From: Amycolatopsis nigrescens CSC17Ta-90
GTDB lineage: Bacteria > Actinomycetota > Actinomycetes > Mycobacteriales > Pseudonocardiaceae
DNA: 64,000 bases
Direction: 5' to 3'
NCBI RefSeq assembly: GCF_000384315.1
Contig: NZ_ARVW01000001.1
Span: 4,464,157 to 4,528,156 of the forward strand
In this document: piece by piece, positions 24,906 to 32,900 of the stretch
Numbering within the stretch: the stretch's first letter is position 1
Layout of the letters: every line of letters begins with the position of its first letter
Program-made: the position numbers and the translations under genes
The notes under the pieces: generated by a model
What the model was told of the DNA's origin: nothing
Database searches by the model: none
Seen by the model: the letters and a program-made list of their open reading frames with translations, nothing else

Positions 24906-26507
24906 ATGCGGGTGGACGCGATTTTCGAGAACGCGCGGGTGCGCACCGGTGCCGAACGGGACAGCTCGGCCATCGCGGTGCTGCACGGGCGGATCGTCGC
25001 GATGGGTGAGGAGACCAGGGAGCTGTCCGCCGCCCGCCGGGTGGACCTCGCCGGAGCCACCGTGGTGCCCGGCTTCCACGACGCGCACAACCACATGGCC
25101 TGGTTCGGGCAGAGCCTGGACGAGGTGCCGCTCGGCGAGTGCCGCCGCACCCAGGACGTCTACGACGCGATCGCGAAACGGGCCAGGGAGCTGCCGCCCG
25201 GCGGGTGGATCGTGGGCAGCGGCTACGACCAGAACAAGCTCGACGGCGGGCATCCCACCCGGCAGGGCCTCGACCGCGCGGCGCCGGGACATCTGGTGCG
25301 CGTCAAGCACACTTCCGGGCACATGTCCGTGGTCAGCTCCTCGGTGCTGAACCGGCTCGACCTGGCCAACGTGCCGGTCGGCGGGGACGTGGTGCCCGGC
25401 GACGGCGGTGCGCCGAGCGGGCTGCTGCGCGAGCAGGCCCAGCTGCTGCTCCAGCCGCTGATCTACCCCACGCCGATGGAAACCGTGGTGCGCGCGCTGG
25501 ACCGGGCCGGGAAGCAGTACCTCGCCGAGGGGATCACCAGCGTCCAGGAGGCCGGGATCGGCGGCGGGCTGGTCGGTCAGACGCCCTGCGAGGTGGCCGC
25601 CTACCAGCTGGCGCGCGACCGCGGCCTGCTGCGGGTGCGCAGCACGCTGATGGTCGCGTCCGCCGCACTGCACGAGCTGGAGCACGACCGGGACGATCCG
25701 GTCACCTTCGGGCTCGATCTGGGGCTGCGCACCGGTTTCGGGGATGACTGGCTGCGCATCGGCCCGATGAAGATCTTCGCGGACGGCTCGCTGGTCGGCC
25801 GCACCTGCGCGATGCACGAGGACTTCGCCGGCGATCCCGGTAACCGCGGCTACTTCCAGGTCCCGGAAGACGAGCTGGCGGAGACCATCAGGCTGGCGCA
25901 CGCGTCCGGCTGGCAGGTGGCCACGCACGCCATCGGCGACCGGGCGGTGTCGGTGGTGCTGGACGCTTACGCCGCCGCGCTGGCCCGGCACCCGAGGTCC
26001 GACCACCGGCACCGGATCGAGCACTGCGCCGTGCTGCGTCCAGCCGAACTCACCCGGCTGGCCGGTCTCGGCCTGATCGCGGTGCCGCAGGGCAGGTTCG
26101 TGCACGAGCTCGGCGACGGGATGCGGGCCGCGCTGGGGCCAGAGCGCGAGGACTGGTGCTACCGGCTGCGCAGCCTGCTGGACGCGGGATGCGTGCTGCC
26201 GGGCAGCTCGGACCGGCCGGTGGTGCAGGGCGCGCCGCTGCTGGGGATCAGGGACATGGTGCGCCGCTGGACCTCCAGCGGGCAGCCGCTCGCACCGGCG
26301 GAGGCGCTCACCGCGGCGCAGGCGGTGCGTGCGTACACCGCGGGTTCGGCATATGCCACGTTCCGGGAACGGGACCTCGGCACGCTGGAACCGGGGAAGC
26401 TGGCCGATTTCGTCGCGCTGTCGGCGGATCCGACGGACCGGGCGGCCTTGGACAAGGTGAAGGTGCTCGGCACCGTCATCGGCGGCGAACTCGTTTACCA
26501 GGCTTGA
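24906..26507 (+). CDS. Amidohydrolase family 3 protein (YtcJ-like)
   Basis: A 533-residue metal-dependent hydrolase. The metal-binding motif G-F-x-D-x-H-x-H is visible as 'VPGFHDAHNHMAW' (about 55-67). Further ligand-bearing segments are 'QVATHAIGDRAVS' (His) and 'HRHRIEHCAVL' (His). The closing Asp region is 'PGSSDRPV'. The C-terminus returns to the small beta-sandwich ('GTLEPGKLADFVALS'). These enzymes hydrolyse C-N bonds of amides or cyclic ureas; many YtcJ homologues have no known substrate. It is divergent from the hydratase-ligase operon and shares its 48-bp control region, so it may act on the same compound. Confidence 0.9.
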   Translation: MRVDAIFENARVRTGAERDSSAIAVLHGRIVAMGEETRELSAARRVDLAGATVVPGFHDAHNHMAWFGQSLDEVPLGECRRTQDVYDAIAKRARELPPGGWIVGSGYDQNKLDGGHPTRQGLDRAAPGHLVRVKHTSGHMSVVSSSVLNRLDLANVPVGGDVVPGDGGAPSGLLREQAQLLLQPLIYPTPMETVVRALDRAGKQYLAEGITSVQEAGIGGGLVGQTPCEVAAYQLARDRGLLRVRSTLMVASAALHELEHDRDDPVTFGLDLGLRTGFGDDWLRIGPMKIFADGSLVGRTCAMHEDFAGDPGNRGYFQVPEDELAETIRLAHASGWQVATHAIGDRAVSVVLDAYAAALARHPRSDHRHRIEHCAVLRPAELTRLAGLGLIAVPQGRFVHELGDGMRAALGPEREDWCYRLRSLLDAGCVLPGSSDRPVVQGAPLLGIRDMVRRWTSSGQPLAPAEALTAAQAVRAYTAGSAYATFRERDLGTLEPGKLADFVALSADPTDRAALDKVKVLGTVIGGELVYQA

Positions 26508-26523
26508 TTTTCAGGCTTGTTTT

Positions 26524-27255
26524 TCAAACGTCGAGTTCGCGGCGCAGTTCTTCCAGCAGCCGGACCACGTCGTACATGTCGGCCGGGGCCAGTTCGAGGC
26601 GTTCGTCGCCGTAGTGGGAGCTGGTGCGCAGGACCCAGCGGCCGTGCTCGGTGTCGTAGACGCGCAGCGGGTGCTCGCTGCGGCGCCGCCGGTCGCCGGA
26701 CCGCGTTTCGACGGAGAACTCCGCGACCACCGACGGCGGCAGCGCGATCACGCGTTCCGCCCGGCGGACGTCCGCACTCGGCCGGACCGCCCCGACGACC
26801 TCGGCGCTGGCGGCCAGCATTTCGCTGCGCAGCACGGTGATCGGCGGGGCGCCGGATTTCGGCACCCCGCGGGGGAGCAGCCTGGTCAGCACCTCGCTCA
26901 GCCGCTTCGGGGTGAAGGTCCGGATCCACACGTCGTGCTGGTCGCGGACCGCGATGAGCCCGAACTCGGCCGAACCGGCGACCAGCGCGCCGAGCCGGTC
27001 GCCGGTGCCGTTGTCGCTGATCCAGCCGTAGCGGGCTTCCGGTGGTGCGCAGAGCAACTCGGCGATGGCCGCGAAGTCCGGCTCGTCCGCCGGGGCGGCG
27101 GAGTACCGGTCGAGGTCCTCGGCCGAGGCACGCACCTCATTCGGTGACCACACCGGTTGCGGGGCGAGCACCACGTGCAGCTCACCGCCGGTCGCGTCGG
27201 CGACCATGGCGGCGAGCCGGTCGGCCCGGAACCGCTCGGGTTCGGCGAACCACAT
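26524..27255 (-). CDS. ESX secretion-associated protein EspG
   Basis: A 243-residue cytosolic chaperone-like protein. Family features are the 'LLCAPPEARYGWISDNGTGD' turn (about 67-86), 'GLIAVRDQHDVWIRTFTPKRLSEVLTRLLP' (in part), and an acidic C-terminus 'LRRELDV'. EspG proteins bind PE/PPE or WXG-type substrates and deliver them to the type VII (ESX) secretion machine. At 243 residues it is at the short end for EspG, perhaps missing some N-terminal strand. It is last in a four-gene cassette and starts 4 bp past the PPE-like gene. Confidence 0.82.
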   Translation of the reverse strand: MWFAEPERFRADRLAAMVADATGGELHVVLAPQPVWSPNEVRASAEDLDRYSAAPADEPDFAAIAELLCAPPEARYGWISDNGTGDRLGALVAGSAEFGLIAVRDQHDVWIRTFTPKRLSEVLTRLLPRGVPKSGAPPITVLRSEMLAASAEVVGAVRPSADVRRAERVIALPPSVVAEFSVETRSGDRRRRSEHPLRVYDTEHGRWVLRTSSHYGDERLELAPADMYDVVRLLEELRRELDV

Positions 27256-27259
27256 CCCG

Positions 27260-28555
27260 CTACTGGCCGATGACCGGCGGCGTCGGCGACAGGCCGGTGC
27301 GCGGGTCGACGACTCGTTCGCCGGCCTCGTCGGTCAGCTGGAAGGGCTCGTCGTCCTCCAGCACGTACTTGCGCCGGCGGTCTTCGTCGTCCCGGCCACG
27401 GCCCGCGCCGCCGATCGGGGCTCCGCCTGCCCCGGTGCCGCCGGCATTCCCCGCGCTCCTGGCGCCGGCGGCAGCCGGACCGCCGCGGGCGACCTCGCCC
27501 GGCGGGCCGGAGCCGCTGCCCCGCCCGGCGCCTGGAGCGCCTTTCTCACCCAGCCCGCCTGATCCGGGGCTGGGGCCTTGGCCGCCCGCCCTGGGGCCGT
27601 TGATCCGCCCGGCCGCGCTTCCCGAGCCGATCCGGCCACCCGTGCCCGGTCCGATGCTGGTGCCGGTGCGCGCGCTCGAACTGTCGCGACCGACCGGGCC
27701 GGTTCCGCCGACCTGCACCGGTTCCGGCAGGCCGGGTGCCTGGCCTTCCGGCGCGCGTCCTTGGCCGAGAGTGCCGGGGGCGGTCGGCACCCGGTGACCG
27801 CCGGGATTGGTCGACTGTCCCGGCGGAGCGCTCGTCGCGGTGCCGGTGCCGGGTGGTGCCGGTATCGCGCCCATCGGCGAGCCCGTGCTGTGCTGGGGAA
27901 CGTTGGGCCCGGCGGCGGGTGTGCCGCCGGTGACCGGAAGTCCTCGGTCAGCGACCCCACCGTCGACCGGCCCCGGCCCACCTGACACGGGCGCGATGCC
28001 GATGTTCAGCGCACCGGCGTCGATGTCGCCGTAGGTGCTGGGCATCATCGAGCCGTTGTGCCCGGAGGTCTGGGTCCAGCCCTGCATGGCGGTCACGTTC
28101 TGCTGGGCGGCGCCGTTGGACTCGTCGACCTTGCTCTCGTACTTCGACCGCGCCGAGCCGAAGCTGACGATCTTGTCCCAGGTCGACGGCGCCTCGGGGA
28201 CGGGCGGCACCGGGACCACCCGGCTCCTGGTGTCGTGGAAGGACTCGGTCTGGTTCTGCAGCAGGTCTTTCGCGGTGGCCATCGCCTGCGCCGCCCGCCC
28301 GTGCTCCACCGCCAGCGGCCCGGCACCCCGCTGCGCCGCCCCGGCGGCGTCGCCGGTCCAGCCCTCTTCCATCGACGCCGCCAGCGAGGTGATCTGGTCC
28401 GCTCGGTCGGAATAGAGCCGCTCGACCTCTTCCAGCAGCGCGCGGGAAGTCTGCAAGCCGTCCGTGCCCGGTGCGTCCCGGAAGTTCTCGAAGATCTGCT
28501 GGCCACTCATCATTCCGTCGGCAGAGCCGGTATCCCCCAGTCTTTCCCCTGCCAT
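27260..28555 (-). CDS. PPE/WXG-like ESX substrate with long Pro/Gly-rich tail
   Basis: A 431-residue protein. The first ~175 residues are helical with a W-x-G turn ('MEEGWTGDAAGAAQ', about 63-76) and a Trp-rich following helix ('TMQGWTQTSGHNG'-type), as in PPE/WXG100 secretion substrates. From about 185 the chain is low-complexity, rich in Gly, Pro, Ser and Thr, and ends in an acidic/hydrophilic tail ('YVLEDDEPFQLTDEAGERV'). The start at ATG 28555 overlaps the boundary of the upstream lipoprotein gene. In Pseudonocardiaceae such proteins are secreted through ESX systems or sit at the cell surface. EspG immediately downstream is the probable chaperone. Confidence 0.82.
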   Translation of the reverse strand: MAGERLGDTGSADGMMSGQQIFENFRDAPGTDGLQTSRALLEEVERLYSDRADQITSLAASMEEGWTGDAAGAAQRGAGPLAVEHGRAAQAMATAKDLLQNQTESFHDTRSRVVPVPPVPEAPSTWDKIVSFGSARSKYESKVDESNGAAQQNVTAMQGWTQTSGHNGSMMPSTYGDIDAGALNIGIAPVSGGPGPVDGGVADRGLPVTGGTPAAGPNVPQHSTGSPMGAIPAPPGTGTATSAPPGQSTNPGGHRVPTAPGTLGQGRAPEGQAPGLPEPVQVGGTGPVGRDSSSARTGTSIGPGTGGRIGSGSAAGRINGPRAGGQGPSPGSGGLGEKGAPGAGRGSGSGPPGEVARGGPAAAGARSAGNAGGTGAGGAPIGGAGRGRDDEDRRRKYVLEDDEPFQLTDEAGERVVDPRTGLSPTPPVIGQ

Positions 28556-28556
28556 G

Positions 28557-29183
28557 TCACTGCCCCTCCTTGATGGTCTGCACCACGGCCTCGGCGAAGT
28601 TCGCGGCGGCCTTGCAGACATCCTTGCCAGGCCGGTCGGTCAGGCGAACGACGAAGATCGACTTGTCGGAAATCCCCACGGCCATCTCGCAGGCGCCCTG
28701 GGCGCGCTGATCCACCAGGCCGTTGTAAACGGCCGGGTAGCCGTCCACCTCGGTGGGCACGAAATAGCCTTTGCTGTAGACGTTGGCGTCATTGAGCGCG
28801 TAGGCGTTGTTCAAGCCGTTTTCGACTTTGGGAATGTAGGACACGCCAGCTCCGATCGCGCCGTTCGCGCCGAACGTCCAGCCGCAGCCCACCCCGTCTT
28901 CCGACTGGGTCGGCCTGCCCGACCCTTGGACACCGAAATTCTGCAATCGTGCCTGACTCAGGCTGGTACAGGGATCCGTGGCGAATTTCGACGCGTCCAA
29001 GGGGTTCGCTACGCGCGGCGCCTTGCTGTTCCCGGTACTCGGGAGCGACTGGCCTGTCGAACCGGCGGCCGACGGTTGTGCTCCCGGCGTACCGGGCGCC
29101 TCCTGAGAGCAGCCGGTCAGAACGAGTAGTGCCACACCGACGCCCGCCGCGCCCGCGTGAGCCTTGCTCAGTCGCACAGTCAT
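28557..29183 (-). CDS. DUF3558 lipoprotein
   Basis: A 208-residue exported lipoprotein. The signal peptide ends in the lipobox L-T-G-C with Cys at residue 25 ('VALLVLTGCSQ'). A Ser/Pro/Gly spacer follows, then a DUF3558 domain with paired cysteines ('DPCTSLSQARL', 'VGCGWTF', 'GACEMAVGI', 'DVCKAAANFAE'), probably disulfide-linked outside the membrane. DUF3558 proteins are common in mycobacteria and Pseudonocardiaceae and are often found with ESX-type genes; function is unknown. Its stop is 2 bp from the PPE-like gene start. Confidence 0.9.
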   Translation of the reverse strand: MTVRLSKAHAGAAGVGVALLVLTGCSQEAPGTPGAQPSAAGSTGQSLPSTGNSKAPRVANPLDASKFATDPCTSLSQARLQNFGVQGSGRPTQSEDGVGCGWTFGANGAIGAGVSYIPKVENGLNNAYALNDANVYSKGYFVPTEVDGYPAVYNGLVDQRAQGACEMAVGISDKSIFVVRLTDRPGKDVCKAAANFAEAVVQTIKEGQ

Positions 29184-29214
29184 ATCCCTAGTCGTAGAGC
29201 CGTTGCCGGAAGCG

Positions 29215-29754
29215 TCACTCGTAAAGGCCGCCGGCCGTGTTTTCTTCCTGCTGGACGTAGGTCCCGTTGGCCTTCTTCAGTGCGTCGATGTAGTTCCGTG
29301 CGTATTCCGCCATCTTCATGTTGTGTTCGACGGCGGCGGCGATCGAAGACAGCGTGGCCTGCACTTGTTGTTGTGCTGGTTGATCGTGCGATGGCGCCTT
29401 GAGCGCGTTCGCCGACTGCTGAAGCTTCTCGCCGTCGGACTGCAGGTCATCGCGGAGCTGTTCCCATTGGGCGATCTTGGCGGTGAGGACCTCGGGGTCG
29501 AACTGGTAGCCGCCGGGGCCCTGTGCGCCACCGCCACCGTGGGCCGTGTTCTCCCAAGGGCGGGGACCATCGGTGACTCGCCGCATTTCTTGGTAGCGCG
29601 CCTCGAGGGTGTCCTTCTCGATTTCGGCTTTGGCCTGTGCTTCGCGCTCTGAAGCGGATAGCTTTGCCTGTGGTGGAACGGCTTCGGGCCGCGCGCCCGT
29701 GGTCGACTGCCCGCCGAGTGCGCCCGGCCGAAAGTCGTCGCCCGCAGTAACCAT
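29215..29754 (-). CDS. ESX-cassette helical protein (WXG100-like C-terminus)
   Basis: A 179-residue protein without signal peptide. Residues about 1-80 are Gly/Pro/Gln-rich. Residues about 85-170 form long amphipathic helices ('EVLTAKIAQWEQLRDDL', 'VQATLSSIAAAVEHNMKMAEYARNYIDAL', in part), resembling Esx/WXG100-type helix hairpins. The ATG at 29754 has GGGAG upstream; a GTG 30 bases earlier (29784) has no ribosome-binding site. It is first in the cassette with a DUF3558 lipoprotein, a PPE-like protein and EspG. It is probably an ESX substrate or partner; no defined family is recognised. Confidence 0.7.
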   Translation of the reverse strand: MVTAGDDFRPGALGGQSTTGARPEAVPPQAKLSASEREAQAKAEIEKDTLEARYQEMRRVTDGPRPWENTAHGGGGAQGPGGYQFDPEVLTAKIAQWEQLRDDLQSDGEKLQQSANALKAPSHDQPAQQQVQATLSSIAAAVEHNMKMAEYARNYIDALKKANGTYVQQEENTAGGLYE

Positions 29755-29938
29755 CCGCCGTGCTCCCTCACCCCTGGTAGTCACTGGCGAGCTGAGGGTA
29801 TCGCAATGGCCGTCGCCTCAGGGGCAGTTTCCTCAATTTCCCCAATGCAAGTTGCAGAATTTTTTTACCCACGCCATTCGAGTGAAGATCGTTGGTTAGG
29901 GTGGTCGGGGAGTTGCGGAAAGAACAGGAGTTCGACTT
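29755..29938. other. Divergent promoter region (ESX cassette / GNAT gene)
   Basis: This 184-bp region has lower GC than its surroundings, including AGAATTTTTTTAC-like sequence near 29858-29870. It must carry the promoters of the ESX cassette and the acetyltransferase gene. No clear dyad is seen. Confidence 0.4.
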
Positions 29939-30382
29939 ATGCCGGTACGGGACGCCGAGGTGCAGGATCTGGAGGAGATCTGCGCGCTGATCGAGGAGCA
30001 CGCCCGTTACGAGGGCAACGACACCCTGGTGCTGGACCGGGCGGAGATGACGAAGCATCTGTTCGGGCCGGAGCCCAAGGCGTGGGTGCTGCTTTCGGAG
30101 CCGCCGGACCAGCCGGGCCAGGTCGCCGGGTTCGCGTTCTGCTCGTGGAACTTCTCCACCTGGGAGGCACGGCCGGGCATCTGGCTCGACGATCTGTTCA
30201 TTCGTCCGGAGTACCGCCGATACGGGCTGGGTGCCGAGCTGCTGAACGCGCTGCGTAACCGGACTTCGGGCCGGGTGGAGTGGGACATGCAAGACGGGAA
30301 CGAGAAGGCCGAGGCCTTCTACGCCCAGCTCGGCGCGGAGCCGGTACCAGGCTGGACGCGCTATCGGTGGCGGCCTAGTTAG
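29939..30382 (+). CDS. GNAT family N-acetyltransferase
   Basis: A 147-residue single-domain acetyltransferase. The acetyl-CoA binding region is 'IWLDDLFIRPEYRRYGLGAELLNAL' (about 80-104, given in part) with the R/Q-x-x-G-x-G/A loop as R-R-Y-G-L-G. The 'YEGNDTLVLDRAEMTKHLFG' N-terminus and 'EAFYAQLGAEPVPGWTRYRW' C-terminus resemble diamine (spermidine-type) acetyltransferases. Polyamine or related amine is therefore the likeliest acceptor, without certainty. ATG at 29939 behind AGGAG. Its stop is 43 bp before the DtxR-type regulator. Confidence 0.9.
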   Translation: MPVRDAEVQDLEEICALIEEHARYEGNDTLVLDRAEMTKHLFGPEPKAWVLLSEPPDQPGQVAGFAFCSWNFSTWEARPGIWLDDLFIRPEYRRYGLGAELLNALRNRTSGRVEWDMQDGNEKAEAFYAQLGAEPVPGWTRYRWRPS

Positions 30383-30425
30383 GCAATGCTACGGCCGGTC
30401 GGTGGCTGGCCGTATCGTAGGACTC

Positions 30426-31109
30426 ATGTCCGAGACTTCCAGCCGGCGCTCGTCCTCCATCGAGGACTACATCCGGGCGATCTACGGGTTGGTGGAGCGC
30501 GGTGAGGCGGTCACCAACACGTCGCTGGCGGGACGGCTCGAGGTCAGCCCGTCCTCCGCGTCGGGCATGGTCACCAAGCTCTCCCAGCTCGGCCTGGTCA
30601 CGCACGTGCCGTATCGCGGTATCGAGCTGACCGCCGAGGGCACCCAGCTCGCGCACGGGGTGCTGCGCCGGCACCGGCTGATCGAGACCTACCTGGTGCA
30701 GCACCTCGGCTACACCTGGGACGAGGTGCACGCCGAGGCCGACGCGCTGGAGCACGTGGTGTCCGACCGGCTGGTCGCGCGGATCGCGGCCAAGCTGGGC
30801 AACCCGGTGCGTGATCCGCACGGCGACCCGATCCCGGCCGCGGACGGCAGCGTGGAGGAGGAGCCCGCCAGGCTGCTGGACGAGCTCCAGCCCGGCGCGA
30901 TCGGCGAGATCGTGCGGGTCTGGGACACCGATCCCGACCTGCTGCGCTACCTGTCCGAGCATGCGATCGGCCTCGGCGAGCGGATCGAGGTGCTGGAGCG
31001 GCAGCCGTTCGGCGGGCCGATCGTGGTCAAGGTCGGCGCCGAGCCGGACGCGGCCACGCACGCGCTCGGCAAGGCGATCGCGCAGGCGCTCAGCGTCGCC
31101 GTGCGCTAG
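30426..31109 (+). CDS. DtxR/MntR family metal-dependent regulator
   Basis: A 227-residue metal-responsive repressor. The winged helix is at about residues 8-70 ('IEDYIRAIYGLVERGEAVTNTSLAGRLEVSPSSASGMVTKLSQ', in part). The dimerisation/metal domain is at about 71-140 with metal-ligand candidates in 'HRLIETYLVQHLGYTWDEVHAEADALEHVVSD' (His and Glu pattern of DtxR family, shown in part). A C-terminal FeoA/SH3-like domain follows. ATG 30426 is preferred over the upstream in-frame start at 30402. It may sense Mn(II) or Fe(II). No metal transporter is adjacent, so targets are elsewhere. Confidence 0.92.
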   Translation: MSETSSRRSSSIEDYIRAIYGLVERGEAVTNTSLAGRLEVSPSSASGMVTKLSQLGLVTHVPYRGIELTAEGTQLAHGVLRRHRLIETYLVQHLGYTWDEVHAEADALEHVVSDRLVARIAAKLGNPVRDPHGDPIPAADGSVEEEPARLLDELQPGAIGEIVRVWDTDPDLLRYLSEHAIGLGERIEVLERQPFGGPIVVKVGAEPDAATHALGKAIAQALSVAVR

Positions 31110-31271
31110 TCGTCCATTGTGGACAATCGCGGACTTGGGCCGGCGGTGCGGTATTTCCCGTCCGGCCGGGGATTCCGGTTCCTGTGCACGGTCCGGCAGC
31201 CGGACCGAACCCTTCCGTTCCCGCGGTGGTCGGCTTACGCTCTGATCCGGTCCACCTCTTCTGGAGCGAGC

Positions 31272-31571
31272 ATGAGCGGCCGGCGCACCCGCATCCGTCC
31301 AGCGGTCGAACAGGAACTCGGGCTGCTGCTCGCCACCGGCCCGTTCGAGGCCGCCCTTCGCGCCGCGATCAAGGCCAGGGGCCTTGGGCTGGAACGGATC
31401 CGCTACCGGCTGCTGAGCCGGGGCAGCTCGTTGAGCGTGGCCACCCTGAGCCACTGGCAGTCCGGCCGCTGCCGTCCCGAGCGCCCCGACTCCTTGCGGG
31501 CGCTGGCGAATCTCGAAGAGATCCTCGACCTCCCGCCCACTTCCCTCTCCCGCCTCCTCCGACGTCCGTGA
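31272..31571 (+). CDS. Helix-turn-helix protein, apparently truncated
   Basis: From ATG 31272 (GGAGCG upstream) the product is 99 residues and reads as an XRE-type helix-turn-helix domain: 'FEAALRAAIKARGLGLERI', a short turn, 'SVATLSHWQSGRCRPERPDSLRALANLEEIL'-type helices (in part). Known actinomycete relatives carry this domain at the N-terminus of proteins about 250-300 residues long. Here the frame stops right after the domain, at a TGA lying inside the inverted repeat at 31564-31588. It may be a stand-alone short form or a gene cut back by that repeat. Confidence 0.65.
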   Translation: MSGRRTRIRPAVEQELGLLLATGPFEAALRAAIKARGLGLERIRYRLLSRGSSLSVATLSHWQSGRCRPERPDSLRALANLEEILDLPPTSLSRLLRRP

Positions 31572-31588
31572 AGGTGCCCTTCACGGAC
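31564..31588. terminator. 11-bp-arm hairpin between convergent genes (family B)
   Basis: GTCCGTGAAGG (31564-31574), a TGC loop, and CCTTCACGGAC (31578-31588). The arm is the same as the outer part of the hairpin at 11420-11474. It contains the stop codon of the helix-turn-helix gene and almost touches the stop of the convergent aminotransferase (31581). Confidence 0.75.
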
Positions 31589-32825
31589 TGGTGAGGGAAG
31601 TGAGGGCGGAGTGGAGGTGGGTGAGGGACGAGGTCAGGTGGGGAAGGGTGAGGGGATCGGGGGCGGAGAGGGCGGCTAGGCGTTCGGGTTCCGAGTCGCC
31701 GTAGAGCAGGCTGCTGGCCACCCGGAAGCGCAGGGCGGCGGGATCGTCGCCGAACTCGGTCCCGGCCAGCACGCCGACCCCGGCGGTGGTCAGCAGGTGC
31801 TCGGCCAGCTCGGCGCCAGTGCGCGGGCCGAGTGACGCGCGCAGCGGCTCGAAGTCCGGGTAGAGGTAGAACCCGCCCCGCGGCGCGCGGCAGCTCGCTC
31901 CCGCCGCGACGAACTCGGCGTGCACCGCCTCGACCACCGTCCGGTGCAGCCTGCGGCTCGCGTCGATCCTGGCCACCACTTCGGGCGGCTCGGCCAGCGC
32001 GTAGGCGGCCACGGACTGCATCGGGCCGGGCAGGCTGGACCAGATTTCGCTGGCCACGCCGATCAGCTCGCCGCGCAGCTCCCGGCCGAACGGCCCGTCC
32101 GGCACCCGCGCGAAGCCGATCCGGTAGCCGCCGAGCGCCAGGCTCTTGCTCAGCCCGCCGGTGATCACCGTCCGCTCCGGCAGATCCCGCGCCGGGCTGC
32201 GCACCGGGCCGCCGTCGTGCCGCAGGTCGCGGTAGATCTCGTCGGAGACGATCACCAGGCCGTGCCGGTCGGCGACCGCGCAGACCCGCCGGACCAGTTC
32301 CGCCGGCGCGACGGTGCCGGTCGGGTTGTCCGGCAGCGTCAGGATCAGGACGCCGGGGTTCGCGCCGTCGCGGCGGGCTCGGGTCAGCGTGCGGTCCAGT
32401 TCGTCTGGGTCGGGCACGCCGCCGGCCTCTGCCGGAATCGGCACGCTCAGCACCCGTTTGCCGGCCAGCGCGGCCTGTGCGGCGTAGCTGACCCAGCACG
32501 GCCGCGGCAGCACGAGATCGCCGGGCAGTGCGGTGAGCAGGGCGAAGAGCAGCGGTTTGCTACCGGGGGCGAACAGCAGCTGATCGGCGCCGGTGGGCAG
32601 GTCGCGGCGGGTGAAGTAGCCGGCCGCCGCCTCGCGCGCTTCGACCGAACCCGCGACCGGGCCGTAGGCGTTGCGGTGCGCGGATTCGGCGAGCACGCCC
32701 GCGATCTCGGGCAGCACCGGCAGGCCCGCTTCGCCGAAGCCGAGGTGCAGCACCTGTTCGCCGGCCGCCCGCTTGGCGCGCAGCCGTTCGTCGATGGCCA
32801 GGGTCGCCGAATGCCGGACCGCCAT
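31581..32825 (-). CDS. Aminotransferase class I/II (PLP)
   Basis: A 414-residue fold-type I PLP enzyme. The active-site motifs are all visible: 'LTLPDNPTGTV' (Asn-Pro-x-Gly), 'IVSDEIYRDL' (Asp and Tyr that bind PLP), and 'GGLSKSLALGGYRIGF' (Schiff-base Lys). The N-terminal 'YGPVAGSVEAREAAAGYF' supports an aspartate/aromatic-type aminotransferase. The C-terminal ~35 residues are a low-complexity Leu/Thr/Ser/His tail that looks like frame extension into the terminator region. It is divergent from an alcohol dehydrogenase gene with two copies of a shared dyad between them. Confidence 0.9.
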   Translation of the reverse strand: MAVRHSATLAIDERLRAKRAAGEQVLHLGFGEAGLPVLPEIAGVLAESAHRNAYGPVAGSVEAREAAAGYFTRRDLPTGADQLLFAPGSKPLLFALLTALPGDLVLPRPCWVSYAAQAALAGKRVLSVPIPAEAGGVPDPDELDRTLTRARRDGANPGVLILTLPDNPTGTVAPAELVRRVCAVADRHGLVIVSDEIYRDLRHDGGPVRSPARDLPERTVITGGLSKSLALGGYRIGFARVPDGPFGRELRGELIGVASEIWSSLPGPMQSVAAYALAEPPEVVARIDASRRLHRTVVEAVHAEFVAAGASCRAPRGGFYLYPDFEPLRASLGPRTGAELAEHLLTTAGVGVLAGTEFGDDPAALRFRVASSLLYGDSEPERLAALSAPDPLTLPHLTSSLTHLHSALTSLTSP

Positions 32826-32836
32826 ACCGCCTCCAG

Positions 32837-32882
32837 TGCAGGTCTACTTGCTTTTCGAAGCTACAATGCAAGCCGACTTGCA
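32837..32882. promoter_or_regulatory. Two dyads TGCAxG-N4-CTTGCx in the divergent promoter
   Basis: TGCAGG-TCTA-CTTGCT (32837-32852) and TGCAAG-CCGA-CTTGCA (32867-32882) are spaced 30 bp centre to centre. Both lie in the 75-bp gap between the aminotransferase and alcohol dehydrogenase genes. The RpiR-type regulator downstream of the dehydrogenase is the nearest candidate to bind them; that is inference. Confidence 0.65.
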
Positions 32883-32900
32883 TCAACCGAGAGGAGTGCT

